Below, piece after piece: positions 40,562 to 50,212 of a stretch of DNA of 64,000 bases. Within the stretch, counting starts at the first letter, position 1. Each line of letters opens with the position of its first letter. The translations under genes were made by a program, and so were the position numbers. The notes beneath the pieces are model-generated. The model worked only from the letters and a program-made list of their open reading frames with translations. It did no database searches and had not been told where the DNA came from. Origin of the DNA: Agrobacterium sp. a22-2 (lineage in GTDB: Bacteria; Pseudomonadota; Alphaproteobacteria; Rhizobiales; Rhizobiaceae); assembly GCF_012276985.1 (NCBI RefSeq), contig NZ_JAAXMM010000004.1, positions 1-64,000 of the forward strand, given 5' to 3'.

Positions 40562-42922
40562 ATGACATTCTCCATCAGAAATGTTCTCATCAGTGTTTTC
40601 GCCCTGCTCAGTCTTATGCTGAGTGTGCTGGTCGGAAATTCCATGCTGGCCTCCTACCGAAACTACCAGGTCTATGCCGAAGTGTCGGAGCTGACCGGAT
40701 TCGACAAGGCGTTGTTCAAGGCGCTCCTGGCGTTTCGTAGCGAGCGCGGTGACAGCGCATCGGCCTTGTCGCTTGCGATTGCCGATGCCACCGGCTCCGT
40801 TCAGTCGGTGCAGAAGAACCGAGCGATCGTCGATGCCGGCATGAATGAGGCAAAGGCGATCACCGCGGGGATCGGAGCTGCCGAACTGTCGGCGCCGATC
40901 GCAACGGTCATGGCGACCTATGAAAAGGTCGCCGCCTACCGCCAGACGATCGATGCCGAACTGGCAAAGCCACTGGAGGCCCGCGATGCAGGCATCACCA
41001 AAGCGTCGATGGATTTGGGCGGTACGTTCCTCGCCGATCTTGAGAAGGCCTCCGAGGCCGCCGAGGGCCGCATGCGCACGCTCGACGCGGCGATGATGCC
41101 GATGATTCAAATCCGTGCCTATGCCTGGTCGACCCGTGCCCTTGGCGGCGGCGGTGCGCTGATCCTCAACAGCGCCGTTGCGTCCGGCCAGCAGATCTCG
41201 CCGGAGAACCAGTCCAAGCTGGCCGTCGCGGACGCCAATGTCGCCTATGCCTGGAAAGCCGTGCGTGTGCTGGTGGATCACCCGGAGACGCCCCAGGCCA
41301 TCAAGGATGGCTTCAAGGTGGCCGATGCGGCTTACTTCACGGGCGATTATGCCACGATGCGTGCCGATGTCATCGCCAAGCTGAGCGCCGGCGAAAAGTC
41401 ACCGATGACGATCGACCAGTGGCGGGCGCCTACCACCGCGGCTCTCGGCAAGGTTGCCGATATCGCATCGCTTGCCATGGATACGCTGAATGCCAATGCC
41501 GCGACCGCCAAATCGACGGCGCTGACCCAGGCTCTGGCGTTCCTGGCGCTCTTCGTGTTCGTGCTTGCGCTTGGCATCATCGGCATGACCGTCATCGTCC
41601 GCAAGGTCATCCGCCCGATCGGCGCGCTGACGCGCTGCATGGGCGCTCTGGCTGATGGCGATCTTTCGGTCGTCGTTCCCGGCGCGAAACGCCGGGATGA
41701 AATGGGCGAGATGGCCCGATCTGTCGAAGTGTTTCAGGTGGCGGCGGTCCGCAACAGGGAGTTGGAGGCCAGCACCGAAGAAAACCGCAAGATCGCCGAG
41801 CGGGATCGCATCGAGACGCAGCGCCGGGTCGAGGCCGAAGCCGAAGAGCGGCTGACACGGGCCACCGGCGCCCTGGCAAGCGGCCTGCAGAAGCTTGCAG
41901 CCGGCGATCTGCTCTGCGAAATCTCCGAAGAGTTCGCGCCACAGTTCGAGGAGTTGCGAAAGGACTTCAACACCTCCGTCAGCCAGTTGCGCGCCACGCT
42001 TCTGGCGGTCGGCGGCTCGGCTTCGGTCGTGTCGGGCGGCAGCAGCGAAATCTCGCATGCCTCGGACAATCTGGCCAAGCGCACCGAGCAGCAGGCGGCT
42101 TCGCTTGAAGAGACAGCCGCCGCCCTTGAGGAAATTACCGCCAATGTGACGGCAACCTCGAAGCGGACCGGAGAGGCCCGCGATCTGGTGCGCGATACCC
42201 GAAGCCGGGCCGAGCAGTCGGGCGTCGTCGTCAACAATGCGGTCTCGGCCATGGAGCGCATCGAACACTCGTCGCGCCAGATCGGCCAGATCATCGGCGT
42301 GATCGATGAGATCGCCTTCCAGACCAACCTGCTGGCGCTCAATGCCGGGGTCGAGGCAGCCCGTGCCGGCGATGCCGGCAAGGGCTTTGCCGTCGTCGCC
42401 CAGGAAGTGCGCGAACTGGCACAGCGTTCGGCCAATGCCGCCAAGGAAATCAAGTCGCTGATCTCCAATTCGGAAGTGGCGGTCTCCGAGGGTGTCAAGC
42501 TGGTCAACGATACGGGCGAGGGGCTGACGGCGATCGCCGGTCTCGTACAGTCGATCAATGTCCACATGGATGCGATCGCCACGGCGGCGCAGGAACAGTC
42601 GGTCGGGCTTGGTGAAGTCAATACTGCCGTCAACCACATGGACCAGGCGACGCAGCAGAATGCCGCCATGGTCGAGGAGATGAATGCGGCGGGCGCCGGT
42701 CTGGCGCAGGAAAGCGGCAAGCTGACCGAGTTGCTCGGCCAGTTCCGCACGGGAGACGATCGCCAGCGCAGCAGCCGTCAGGACAGCTATACGCCGGCGC
42801 CTGCCGCCCGCGCTCCAGCCGCCCCGGCCAGATCCGCACCGCGGCCCGCAGCCTCGTCTCGTCAGGCCTATGCCACCCACGGCAATGCGGCGGTCAAGGG
42901 CGAGAACTGGGAAGAGTTCTGA
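40562..42922 (+). CDS. Methyl-accepting chemotaxis protein
   Basis: This 786-residue chemoreceptor has a first membrane segment at about 8-30 ([16 protein letters not shown]) and a helical periplasmic sensor domain at about 31-318. The second membrane segment is at about 322-348 ([22 protein letters not shown]), followed by HAMP (about 349-400, [23 protein letters not shown]). The cytoplasmic signalling hairpin has its tip near residue 580 ([24 protein letters not shown]). The C-terminus ends GENWEEF, a pentapeptide of the CheR/CheB docking type (NWETF-like), tethered by a Pro/Ala/Ser-rich linker. It should be able to recruit its own methyltransferase. The sensor ligand is unknown. It appears monocistronic. 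Confidence 0.95.
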   Translation: MTFSIRNVLISVFALLSLMLSVLVGNSMLASYRNYQVYAEVSELTGFDKALFKALLAFRSERGDSASALSLAIADATGSVQSVQKNRAIVDAGMNEAKAITAGIGAAELSAPIATVMATYEKVAAYRQTIDAELAKPLEARDAGITKASMDLGGTFLADLEKASEAAEGRMRTLDAAMMPMIQIRAYAWSTRALGGGGALILNSAVASGQQISPENQSKLAVADANVAYAWKAVRVLVDHPETPQAIKDGFKVADAAYFTGDYATMRADVIAKLSAGEKSPMTIDQWRAPTTAALGKVADIASLAMDTLNANAATAKSTALTQALAFLALFVFVLALGIIGMTVIVRKVIRPIGALTRCMGALADGDLSVVVPGAKRRDEMGEMARSVEVFQVAAVRNRELEASTEENRKIAERDRIETQRRVEAEAEERLTRATGALASGLQKLAAGDLLCEISEEFAPQFEELRKDFNTSVSQLRATLLAVGGSASVVSGGSSEISHASDNLAKRTEQQAASLEETAAALEEITANVTATSKRTGEARDLVRDTRSRAEQSGVVVNNAVSAMERIEHSSRQIGQIIGVIDEIAFQTNLLALNAGVEAARAGDAGKGFAVVAQEVRELAQRSANAAKEIKSLISNSEVAVSEGVKLVNDTGEGLTAIAGLVQSINVHMDAIATAAQEQSVGLGEVNTAVNHMDQATQQNAAMVEEMNAAGAGLAQESGKLTELLGQFRTGDDRQRSSRQDSYTPAPAARAPAAPARSAPRPAASSRQAYATHGNAAVKGENWEEF

Positions 42923-42954
42923 CCGATCAAGCTCTGATCCAATCGATACTGCAG

Positions 42955-42984
42955 GCGGCCGTCACTGACGGCCGCTTTCGCTTT
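42955..42984 (+). terminator. Terminator after the chemoreceptor gene
   Basis: GCGGCCGT (42955-42962) pairs with ACGGCCGC (42968-42975) across CACTG, followed by TTTCGCTTT. Confidence 0.75.
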
Positions 42985-43040
42985 GAAAGCATGGTGCTGG
43001 GTTCTCTCGGGTCAAAAAACGCTTGCGCAATGAATTCAAA

Positions 43041-43063
43041 TCACATAAAGATATCTTTATGTC
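43041..43063. promoter_or_regulatory. 20-bp palindromic operator upstream of the arsR-type/metF operon
   Basis: The perfect palindrome ACATAAAGATATCTTTATGT spans 43043-43062, 28 bases before the ATG of the ArsR-methyltransferase gene. The 23 bases 43041-43063 equal the reverse complement of 2897-2919 upstream of metH. A TTGCGC at 43023-43028 is a possible -35, placing the palindrome over the -10 region. It is probably an autoregulatory operator of the downstream ArsR-type protein. Confidence 0.78.
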
Positions 43064-43090
43064 TTGATTGGATTGAAAGTTGCGTGTCGC

Positions 43091-44104
43091 ATGAGCTTTG
43101 GTGTGGATGAACTTGTTGAATTGCTGAAGGCCGCCGGGGAACCGACCCGGTTGCGGCTGCTGGCGCTTCTGGCGGGCGGCGATCTCACCGTTTCGGATCT
43201 GACCGAAATCCTCGGTCAATCGCAACCGCGCATTTCGCGTCATCTGAAGCTTCTGACCGAGGCTGATCTGATCGACCGTTATCAGGAGGGCGCCTGGGCC
43301 TATTTCCGCCTCAAGCAGGATGGACGGGCGGCAAACCTCGTCCAGATGCTGCTGATGTCCGCTTCACCCGCCGACCCGGTGCTGTTGCGCGACGGCGAAA
43401 GGCTGACCACGGTCAAGAAGGCGCGGGCCGAGCGCGCCCAGGACTATTTCAGCCAGAACGCTGCCGAATGGGACGAATTGCGCCGCCTGCATGTCGATGA
43501 TCGCGATGTCGAGGCCGCCTTGATGAGGTTGATCGGCTCGGAGCCGGTCGAAGCCCTGCTGGACCTTGGCACTGGCACCGGGCGCATCCTGCAATTGCTG
43601 GAAGGGGTTTATCGTCGTGCCGTCGGTATCGATGCCAGCCGCGACATGCTGGCCGTGGCCCGCGCCAATCTCGACAAGGCAGGCGTCCTGAAGGCTTCGG
43701 TCCGCCAGGGCGACATTCTCAACCTGCCGCTCGATGGCGCGGAATTCGACGTGGTGATCATTCATCAGGTCCTGCATTTCCTGCTGCAGCCGGAACTGGC
43801 CCTGCAGGAGGCGTCGCGCATGCTGCGGCCCGGCGGCCGTCTGGTCATTATCGACCTGGCGCCGCATCAGCTCGAATATCTACGTGATGACCACGCCCAT
43901 GTCCGCCTGGGCTTCTCCCACCAGACCATGGGGGAATGGTTGGCCAAGGCGGGCCTCAGGGTCGAGCAGGCGGTCGATCTCAAACCGAACAGCAATGGCG
44001 CCCAGGCTTTGACGGCAACGATCTGGGTGGCCCGGCAGGGACGCGCCACATCGTTGGCGCCGGCCGATGCCGATATTCTACCAGTCTCTGTGGGGGGAAA
44101 TTGA
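43091..44104 (+). CDS. ArsR-family regulator fused to a SAM methyltransferase domain
   Basis: This 337-residue protein joins an N-terminal ArsR winged helix-turn-helix (about 3-90, VDELVELLKAAGEPTRLRLLALL and LTEILGQSQPRISRHLKLLTEADL) to a class I SAM-dependent methyltransferase-like domain (about 115-320). Motif I is LLDLGTGTGRILQLL at about 155-169, with VVIIHQVLHFLLQPELALQEASRMLRPGGRLVII further on. It lacks the metal-binding cysteines of SmtB/ArsR sensors. The methyltransferase fold probably senses SAM or SAH, so I take it as the SahR-type regulator of methionine-cycle genes known in Proteobacteria. Its stop directly abuts the metF start (TGA then ATG). The ATG at 43091 is chosen because the earlier frame runs into the operator. 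Confidence 0.88.
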   Translation: MSFGVDELVELLKAAGEPTRLRLLALLAGGDLTVSDLTEILGQSQPRISRHLKLLTEADLIDRYQEGAWAYFRLKQDGRAANLVQMLLMSASPADPVLLRDGERLTTVKKARAERAQDYFSQNAAEWDELRRLHVDDRDVEAALMRLIGSEPVEALLDLGTGTGRILQLLEGVYRRAVGIDASRDMLAVARANLDKAGVLKASVRQGDILNLPLDGAEFDVVIIHQVLHFLLQPELALQEASRMLRPGGRLVIIDLAPHQLEYLRDDHAHVRLGFSHQTMGEWLAKAGLRVEQAVDLKPNSNGAQALTATIWVARQGRATSLAPADADILPVSVGGN

Positions 44105-45019
44105 ATGGCACTCGACCTAGCGAACCCGGCCCAGACACCGCATCTGCGGCTGTCCTTCGAGTTTTTTCCGCCGAAGTCGGAGGAGATGGAAGGGCAACTC
44201 TGGGCAACCGTTCGCGATCTCGCCGGCTGGCAACCCGACTTCGTGTCGGTCACCTACGGGGCCGGTGGCACGACGCGGGCGCCGACCCTCTCAACGGTGC
44301 GGCGGCTGATTGCGGAGACCACGCTGCCGACGGCGGCGCACCTGACCTGCGTGGATGCCACGAAGGCGGACGTGGCCCATGTGGTTGAGGAGTTCCGGGC
44401 AGCCGGTGTGAAACATTTCGTGGCGCTGCGCGGCGATCCTTCGGGCGGCGTGGGAACGGCCTACCAGCCGCATCCGGGCGGCTATGAGAATGCTGCTGCT
44501 CTGGTGCGCGGGCTGCGCGACATCGATGATTTCGAAATCTCTGTGTCCGCCTATCCGGAAAAACATCCGGAAAGCCCGGATGAGGTGCTCGATATCGACA
44601 TGCTGAAGCGTAAGGTCGACAATGGTGCGACGCGGGCGCTGACCCAGTTCTTCTTCGACAACGATATTTTCGAGCGTTATCTCAATCGCGTGCGGGCGGC
44701 CGGAATCACCATTCCGATCGTGCCGGGCATCATGCCGATCCAGAACCTGACGCAACTCAAGCGTTTTGCGTCCATGTGCGGCGCGACCGTACCGGCACGG
44801 CTCGATCCGCGGTTTGCCGGGTTGGACGACAAGCCGGAAGAGCGGGCGAATGTTGCCGCGGACGTGGCTGCCGAACAGATCGACGATCTGACGACGCGCG
44901 GCGTCAATGAATTCCATCTCTACACGATGAACCGGGCGCCTTTGGTCAATGCGACGCTGGCGCGGCTGGGACTGGTTCGTGCAGCGTCGGCAGACAATTC
45001 GGCGGGAGCCGCTGCCTGA
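44105..45019 (+). CDS. metF: 5,10-methylenetetrahydrofolate reductase
   Basis: MetF reduces 5,10-methylene-THF to 5-methyl-THF with FAD, supplying MetH. The 304-residue chain shows the family beta8-alpha8 barrel motifs: LRLSFEFFPPKSEEMEGQLW with the catalytic Glu in EFFPP, FVSVTYGAGGTTR, HLTCVDATKADV, FVALRGDPSGG, SVSAYPEKHPESPD and TQFFFDNDIFERYL, and it ends HLYTMNRAPLV. It begins immediately after the stop of the ArsR-methyltransferase gene with no ribosome gap, implying coupled translation and regulator-dependent expression. A strong terminator follows at 45068. Confidence 0.96.
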   Translation: MALDLANPAQTPHLRLSFEFFPPKSEEMEGQLWATVRDLAGWQPDFVSVTYGAGGTTRAPTLSTVRRLIAETTLPTAAHLTCVDATKADVAHVVEEFRAAGVKHFVALRGDPSGGVGTAYQPHPGGYENAAALVRGLRDIDDFEISVSAYPEKHPESPDEVLDIDMLKRKVDNGATRALTQFFFDNDIFERYLNRVRAAGITIPIVPGIMPIQNLTQLKRFASMCGATVPARLDPRFAGLDDKPEERANVAADVAAEQIDDLTTRGVNEFHLYTMNRAPLVNATLARLGLVRAASADNSAGAAA

Positions 45020-45067
45020 CGGGCATCGATCAATCCAGTCAGGAAACGCTCTAAAGAGACTAACGAG

Positions 45068-45106
45068 AACGGGCGCATGCAATGCCTGCATGCGCCCGTT
45101 TTTTTA
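45068..45106 (+). terminator. Terminator after metF
   Basis: AACGGGCGCATGCA pairs perfectly with TGCATGCGCCCGTT across ATGCC and is followed by seven T residues. Confidence 0.92.
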
Positions 45107-45183
45107 ATTAGAGTGTCGTGTCATTCTTGCCCGAGACGGACCACTTTCTATCGGCCTCCCGGCTTTCATTCATGCACTGTGTC

Positions 45184-45261
45184 TCAGATGAAGAGCATCG
45201 TTGCAATGAATACAAACGCCGCACCGACGATCAGGACGTTGAGAGAATGTGTAAGTCCCAT
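45184..45261 (-). CDS. 25-residue single-span membrane peptide
   Basis: A short minus-strand frame begins MGLTHSLNVL and ends IATMLFI, with the hydrophobic core VLIVGAAFVFIATMLFI giving one transmembrane helix. A strong ribosome site AAGGAGG lies five bases before the ATG (complement of 45267-45273), and an AT-rich region with TATTAT-like words lies 25-40 bases further upstream. The peptide sits alone in a 485-base gap between metF and an EamA transporter gene. Function is unknown. Peptides of this size often modulate a membrane complex. The ribosome site and composition make a real gene likely. Confidence 0.68.
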   Translation of the reverse strand: MGLTHSLNVLIVGAAFVFIATMLFI

Positions 45262-45504
45262 CTCTGCCTCCTTGCGTTGACCGTTAAATAATATGTCTGT
45301 TTTGTGTCGTTTGAAAAGGAGATTCTGTGCTGCAACGCAGCGCCCGGCAGTGGATAACTTGCGATAACGGCGCCTAACGCAGTGAAATATTTCGAGAAAG
45401 AACGAATTTAAAATGCGGGCTTATCTGTTAACAAATTTCGCGCCGGGGGGCTGGTCAGGCCCCTGACTGTGCTGATGCGGAGCGGTTGTGTGCCACGCCC
45501 TCTT

Positions 45505-46422
45505 TTACGCTCCCGCCGGTCTTGCGCGCAGCACGCGCCCGTCCAGCACCAGAAGACCGGCGCCGATCAGCAGCATGCCGCCGAAATCGAGCAGTTGCAG
45601 CCGTTCGCCAAGGAACAGGGCGCCAAGCAGGATGGCGCTGGGCGGCACAAGCAGCGTTACCAGCGAGGTATTGGTGGCGCCGGCCAGTGCCATGATACGG
45701 AAGAACAGGATATAGCCGAAGGCAGTCGAGGCCAGCGCCAGTGCCAGGATCGCCAGCACGGCTGACAGCGGCGGCATGGCGAGGTGGAAGGGCTGGTCGA
45801 CGATCAGCGACACCGGCAGCATCATCATGGCGGAAGCCGTCAGTTGACCCGTTGCCGTCACGGGTGCGGGTATGCCTTTGAAACGCTTTCCGAAAATTCC
45901 CGCGAAGCCGTAACTGATGGCGGCCAGCAGAGGCAGGCTCACGGCCCAGAGCGGCACCGACGAGGTGTCGAGGACGCTCGGGCCGATCAGCAGGACCGTT
46001 CCGGCCAGACCGAGCAGGCAGCCGGCGATCTTGGCCGGGCTCAACTTCTCGTCCGTCGTCAGGCTATTGGCGATCAGCACGGTCCAGATCGGCGTGGTGG
46101 CGTTGAGAATGGAGGCGAGACCGGCGCCGATCTGCGTCTGGCCGAGAAAGATCAGGGTGTGGGGAACGGCATTGTTGATCAGGCCCAGCACCAGGAAGGA
46201 CCGCCAATGGGTCTTCAAGAGGCCGTAGAGGCCGAACCGGCCGCGCAGATAAAGATGCAGGGCGAGCGCTGCCAGCGACAGACGCAGGAAGACCAGGGTG
46301 AACGGCGGCACATGGGCGACCGCGATGCGGGCGAAAAAGAACGAACCGCCCCACAGCAGGCCAAGCAGCATAAGCAGCGCCCATGTTTTGGAATTCAACT
46401 GGTTGGCGGTGGCATTCGGCAT
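45505..46422 (-). CDS. EamA/DMT-family transporter
   Basis: This 305-residue inner-membrane protein has ten hydrophobic segments in two EamA repeats (LLMLLGLLWGGSFFFARIAV and FGYILFFRIMALAGATNTSLVTLLVPPSAILLGALFLGE). The substrate is unknown; DMT proteins often export amino acids or metabolites. The start MPNATANQLNS at 46422 has AAAGGAGAG upstream. It is divergent from the cation/proton antiporter gene. Confidence 0.88.
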   Translation of the reverse strand: MPNATANQLNSKTWALLMLLGLLWGGSFFFARIAVAHVPPFTLVFLRLSLAALALHLYLRGRFGLYGLLKTHWRSFLVLGLINNAVPHTLIFLGQTQIGAGLASILNATTPIWTVLIANSLTTDEKLSPAKIAGCLLGLAGTVLLIGPSVLDTSSVPLWAVSLPLLAAISYGFAGIFGKRFKGIPAPVTATGQLTASAMMMLPVSLIVDQPFHLAMPPLSAVLAILALALASTAFGYILFFRIMALAGATNTSLVTLLVPPSAILLGALFLGERLQLLDFGGMLLIGAGLLVLDGRVLRARPAGA

Positions 46423-46547
46423 GGGACTCTCCTTTGATCGAACCGCAGACTAGGAACAGGCCGCCGGATTTGCCACCCGAAACCTGCCGTGCATGATGCA
46501 TCAGACAAAAGAATCGTTGAAAAAGGAGCGGGACACTGGAGGCAACA

Positions 46548-47912
46548 GTGACGGAAAGCGTAACCCATGCCGCGGGCCATGGCACCGCCATGCTCGGCAT
46601 CGCCATCGTGGTGGCAGTCGCGACGCTGCTCGGCCTGCTGTTTCTTTGGCTCCGGCAACCGCCGCTGGTCGGCTTCATCGTGGCCGGGGTGGCGCTCGGC
46701 CCGACGGGGGCGGGGCTCATCTCCAATTCCGACAATGTCGCGTTGCTCGCCGAAATGGGCGTCGTCGTGCTGTTGTTCTTCATCGGCATGGAATTGTCGG
46801 TCAAGGCCTTCGTGCTCAGCCTGCGGCAGGCGCTGCTGGTCACCGGCGGGCAATTGCTGGCGGCCATGCTGCTGGCCGTGGCGATCGGCCAAGTCATCCA
46901 CGCCTCCGTCTCCGAGACCATCATCCTCGGTTTCGTCATCGGCATTTCGTCGACCGTGGTGGCGATGAAAATGCTTGAGGAGATGGGCGTGCTGCGGGCC
47001 AATGCCGGGCGGGTGGCGGTCGGCGTGCTGATCGCCCAGGACATTGCCGTCGTGCCGATGCTGATCTTCGTCGCCGGCATGGGCAGTGGGGAGGCGGATT
47101 ATGTCGACATCGCCGTCAAGGTTGCCGTTGCGCTGTCGCTGCTCGGCGGGTTGCTATGGTGGTTCGGTCACCATGGCAAGATCAGGGTGCCGTTTGCCGA
47201 GCGGGTCGAGGACAAGATCGAGATCCTCGCGCTGGGATCGCTGGGGCTGTGCTTCAGCGCGGCCTCGTTGTCGGGCGTCGCCGGGTTGTCGCCTGCCTAT
47301 GGCGCCTTCCTGGCCGGGCTGCTGGTCGGCAATTCGACGCTCAGAAGCCGGGTCATCCCGGTCATCGAGCCGATCCAGAGCGTGTTGCTGGTGGTGTTCT
47401 TCCTGTCGATCGGCCTCTTGATCGACCTGAATTTCATCTGGGCCAATCTCTGGCGCGTGCTGCTAGTGTCGCTGCTGGTGATTTCGGCCAAGACCGTGCT
47501 CAACATCTTCCTGTTGCGTCGGACGGGGTCGGACGCCCAGACGGCGCTGATCGCCGGTCTGTCGATGGCGCAGGTCGGAGAGTTTTCCTTCGTGCTGCTG
47601 GCGGCCGGCTTTTCGGCGCAGGCGATCAACAGCGAGCTGTTTCGCCTGTCGATTGCCGTGACGGCGGTGTCGCTACTGTTTTCCCCGCTCTGGGTCAGCG
47701 TCATGCACCGGCTGGAGAATATCGCCAGCGGTGGCTTGCAGGACTATCGCCATGCGCTGGCGGTCGCCTATGCCCACGAGTTGCATGAAATGAGTCGTGG
47801 TCGCGCAGCGTTGGCGGGCGGCATGCACTGGCTCAACGTGCGCTACCGAGCAGTTCGGCTGGCGCTCTATCACCGCCGCGCGGCAGACAGGCGTGACCGC
47901 GGCGAGAGATGA
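46548..47912 (+). CDS. CPA2-family cation:proton antiporter
   Basis: This 454-residue membrane protein resembles the KefB/KefC transport domain: WLRQPPLVGFIVAGVALGPTGAGL, LAEMGVVVLLFFIGMELS, ISSTVVAMKMLEEMGVL, GVLIAQDIAVVPMLIF and SGVAGLSPAYGAFLAGLLVGNS, with the paired acidic and glycine-rich helices of the family. Unlike KefB/KefC it ends shortly after the last helix and has no RCK/TrkA-N nucleotide-binding domain, so it is not gated in that way. The GTG start at 46548 follows GGAGG six bases upstream. It probably exchanges K+ or Na+ for H+. Confidence 0.9.
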   Translation: MTESVTHAAGHGTAMLGIAIVVAVATLLGLLFLWLRQPPLVGFIVAGVALGPTGAGLISNSDNVALLAEMGVVVLLFFIGMELSVKAFVLSLRQALLVTGGQLLAAMLLAVAIGQVIHASVSETIILGFVIGISSTVVAMKMLEEMGVLRANAGRVAVGVLIAQDIAVVPMLIFVAGMGSGEADYVDIAVKVAVALSLLGGLLWWFGHHGKIRVPFAERVEDKIEILALGSLGLCFSAASLSGVAGLSPAYGAFLAGLLVGNSTLRSRVIPVIEPIQSVLLVVFFLSIGLLIDLNFIWANLWRVLLVSLLVISAKTVLNIFLLRRTGSDAQTALIAGLSMAQVGEFSFVLLAAGFSAQAINSELFRLSIAVTAVSLLFSPLWVSVMHRLENIASGGLQDYRHALAVAYAHELHEMSRGRAALAGGMHWLNVRYRAVRLALYHRRAADRRDRGER

Positions 47913-47945
47913 TCCCGCCGCGGCAGATATGCAGATGAGATTGGC

Positions 47946-49136
47946 TCAGAGAGCGCTCAAAAGGGCAGGCGTCGGCCAGCCATCGGCCGGAATGCCGAGC
48001 CGCTGCTGTTCCTTCTGGATGGCGGTGCGGGTGCCGGCGCCGAGGATGCCGTCAATCTTGCCGACATCGTAGCCGAGGCCCTGCAGCTTGGTCTGCAGCG
48101 CCTTCATCTGATCGTCGGAGAGCCCCTGTTCCGGATTGCCCTTGATATAGGGTTCGGCGCCCATCAGGCGGGTGGCGAAATAGGCCGCCGAGGTGGTGTA
48201 GATGAACGACTGGTTCCATTCGAGATAGATGCCGAAGTTCGGATAGGTCAGGAAGGCCGGGCCCTTGCGGCCCTGTGGCAGCACGATCGAGGCATGCAAA
48301 GCGCCGAACTGGGTGTTGCCGTCGCGCGGCTTGACGCCAAGCGCGAACCAGTCGGCAGCCGTCAGGCCGCTGTCGAAGCCGGTCTTTTCCCAGGGCAGGT
48401 TGTCGGGAACGGTGATTTCCTGGATCCACGGCTCGCCGCGCTTGAAGCCGAGATGTTCGATGAACTTGGCGGCCGTCAGGATGGCGTCGGGCGAGCTTTT
48501 CTTGACGTTGACATGGCCATCGCCGTCACCATCGATACCGAAGGCGACGATGTCCTTCGGCAGCATCTGCACCTGGCCGATTTCGCCGGCCCATGCACCG
48601 GTGTTGGTCGCCGGATCGACATCGCCATGTTCGACCATGGTGATCAGCGCCATGAGCTGCGGGCGGAAGAGTTCCGGGCGGCGGCAGTCATGCGACAGGG
48701 TGACGAGCGCGTTGCGGGTGTTGAAATCGCCCTGCACGGCGCCAAAATCGGTCTCCATGGCCCAGAAGGCGGCGATGACGCCGGCCGGCACGCCAAATTC
48801 GCTCTCGGCCCGGCCGAAAACCTCGGCATATTGCTGCATCTTCTGGCGACCGATGTCGAGCCGCGCCTGGCTGACGGTGCGTTTGGAAAATTCCTGGAAG
48901 GTCTGCTTGAAGACGCCCTGGGCGCGGTCGCGGCTCAGCACCTTCTGGTCGATCTGTGCACCGGCAAGGGCTGCGTCGATGGCGGAAGGAGAGGCACCGG
49001 CCGCGGCCGCCTCGGCCTTCACGCCGGCGAGGAAGGTTGCGAGATCGCCGCCGCATTCGGCCGCACCGGCGGCGACTGTCGAGGAGAGAAAGGCTGCAAG
49101 TGCAGCGGCGATGGTCAGGCGGGTGGCGCGGGGCAT
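47946..49136 (-). CDS. Lytic murein transglycosylase (MltB-like) with PG-binding domain
   Basis: This 396-residue exported enzyme has a signal peptide (MPRATRLTIAAALAAFLSSTVAAGAAE). The SLT_2/MltB-type catalytic domain is at about 30-310, with the catalytic Glu in GVIAAFWAMETDFGAVQGDFNTRNALVTLSHDCRR, then GEIGQVQMLPKDIVAFG. A C-terminal peptidoglycan-binding domain is at about 330-395 (LSDDQMKALQTKLQGLGYDVGKIDGILGAGTRTAIQ). It cuts glycan strands to anhydromuropeptides. The ATG at 49136 gives the proper signal; 84 extra bases upstream to 49220 do not. It converges with the antiporter gene. Confidence 0.92.
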   Translation of the reverse strand: MPRATRLTIAAALAAFLSSTVAAGAAECGGDLATFLAGVKAEAAAAGASPSAIDAALAGAQIDQKVLSRDRAQGVFKQTFQEFSKRTVSQARLDIGRQKMQQYAEVFGRAESEFGVPAGVIAAFWAMETDFGAVQGDFNTRNALVTLSHDCRRPELFRPQLMALITMVEHGDVDPATNTGAWAGEIGQVQMLPKDIVAFGIDGDGDGHVNVKKSSPDAILTAAKFIEHLGFKRGEPWIQEITVPDNLPWEKTGFDSGLTAADWFALGVKPRDGNTQFGALHASIVLPQGRKGPAFLTYPNFGIYLEWNQSFIYTTSAAYFATRLMGAEPYIKGNPEQGLSDDQMKALQTKLQGLGYDVGKIDGILGAGTRTAIQKEQQRLGIPADGWPTPALLSAL

Positions 49137-49298
49137 TCGAACATCCTTGTTTCTGTCGGAATAGCGTTCTTCTTCAAAAGCATTGTGACGGAAGCAAGGA
49201 GTTTCACCAAACAACTGCATGGCGGCAGCAATCTATTGTCCGCGCGTCGTTGTCGAACAGGTGTGGCCGATGTCTCGATCGATCGATGTCAGCTGCGA

Positions 49299-50081
49299 TT
49301 ACTGCTTGGAAACGGCAGCGACCCAGTTCTTCCAGTTCTTCTGCGTGCCGGCGAACACGTTGATATCCGTGTCGCCCTTGATGCCCGGCACCACGCCGGT
49401 CGAGGTATATTGCCAGAATGCCCAACGCCGATCCGAATAGATCTCCTGGGGATGCTGTGCCACGGCGCGGACCCAGAAATGATAGTCCTGGAACTGCCCG
49501 ACCAGATTGTCGCGATGGAAATCGACTGACGTGTAGATGATCGGCCGCTTGCCGTAATGTGCCTCGATGCGGTTCATGAAGCGCTGCATTTCGCTGCGCA
49601 CGGTCAAGGCGCTCGGCTGGTACTTGCAGGTCTTGGACGTATGGTTCCACTCGACGTCGATGACCGGTGGCAGATGCATGGAGGCCTTCGGCACATTGCG
49701 AATGAACCAGTCGGCCTGCTCGTCGGCCGTCGAACAGAAATAGTAGAAATGGTAGGGCGCATGGGCAATGCCGGCTGCGGCGGCCTGCTTCCAGTATTCC
49801 TCGAACTTCGGATCCACCATGTCCTTGCCTTCGGTCGCCTTGATGAAGACGAAGGAGACACCGGATTGTTTGACCTTGCCCCAATCGACGTCGCCGTTCC
49901 ACTTCGACACGTCGATGCCGTGAACGGCGTGGCGGTTTGGGGTCTTGTCACCGAAATCCTGGGGATCCTTGTCGCCAAAGCGCGGCGGGATCGACGCCGT
50001 TTCCATCAGATCGTAGCTCACAGACGTGCATCCGCTGATCATCAAGGACAGGGGCAAAAGCGCCAGGAGAAGCCACCGCAT
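49299..50081 (-). CDS. GH25 muramidase lipoprotein
   Basis: This 260-residue protein is a glycoside hydrolase family 25 (Chalaropsis-type) lysozyme. The lipoprotein signal ends at the lipobox LMISGC (Cys 18). The catalytic barrel follows from about residue 50, with HGIDVSKWNGDVDWGKVKQSGVSFVFIKATEG, the DxE pair in PPVIDVEWNH, and FWQYTSTGVVPGIKGDTDINVF. It should cleave MurNAc-GlcNAc bonds from the inner face of the outer membrane or in the periplasm. Although GH25 enzymes occur in phage lysins, the lipoprotein signal and the absence of phage genes argue for a cellular role. Confidence 0.92.
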   Translation of the reverse strand: MRWLLLALLPLSLMISGCTSVSYDLMETASIPPRFGDKDPQDFGDKTPNRHAVHGIDVSKWNGDVDWGKVKQSGVSFVFIKATEGKDMVDPKFEEYWKQAAAAGIAHAPYHFYYFCSTADEQADWFIRNVPKASMHLPPVIDVEWNHTSKTCKYQPSALTVRSEMQRFMNRIEAHYGKRPIIYTSVDFHRDNLVGQFQDYHFWVRAVAQHPQEIYSDRRWAFWQYTSTGVVPGIKGDTDINVFAGTQKNWKNWVAAVSKQ

Positions 50082-50212
50082 CGCTGATCCGTTCGTTGCG
50101 ATTGAAGATACCCCCTAATGCAGCGCGCACACACGCAATGACAAAAGAGGAGCTAGGCCCTTTTGCCGCTATCATCGTAAAAAATTCGTTATTTTCAACT
50201 GCTTTATCGGCT

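Noticed and set aside
47946..50081. GH25 and transglycosylase genes as a phage lysis cassette
   Set aside because: Both have cellular export or lipoprotein signals, and no holin, tail, integrase or other phage gene is near.
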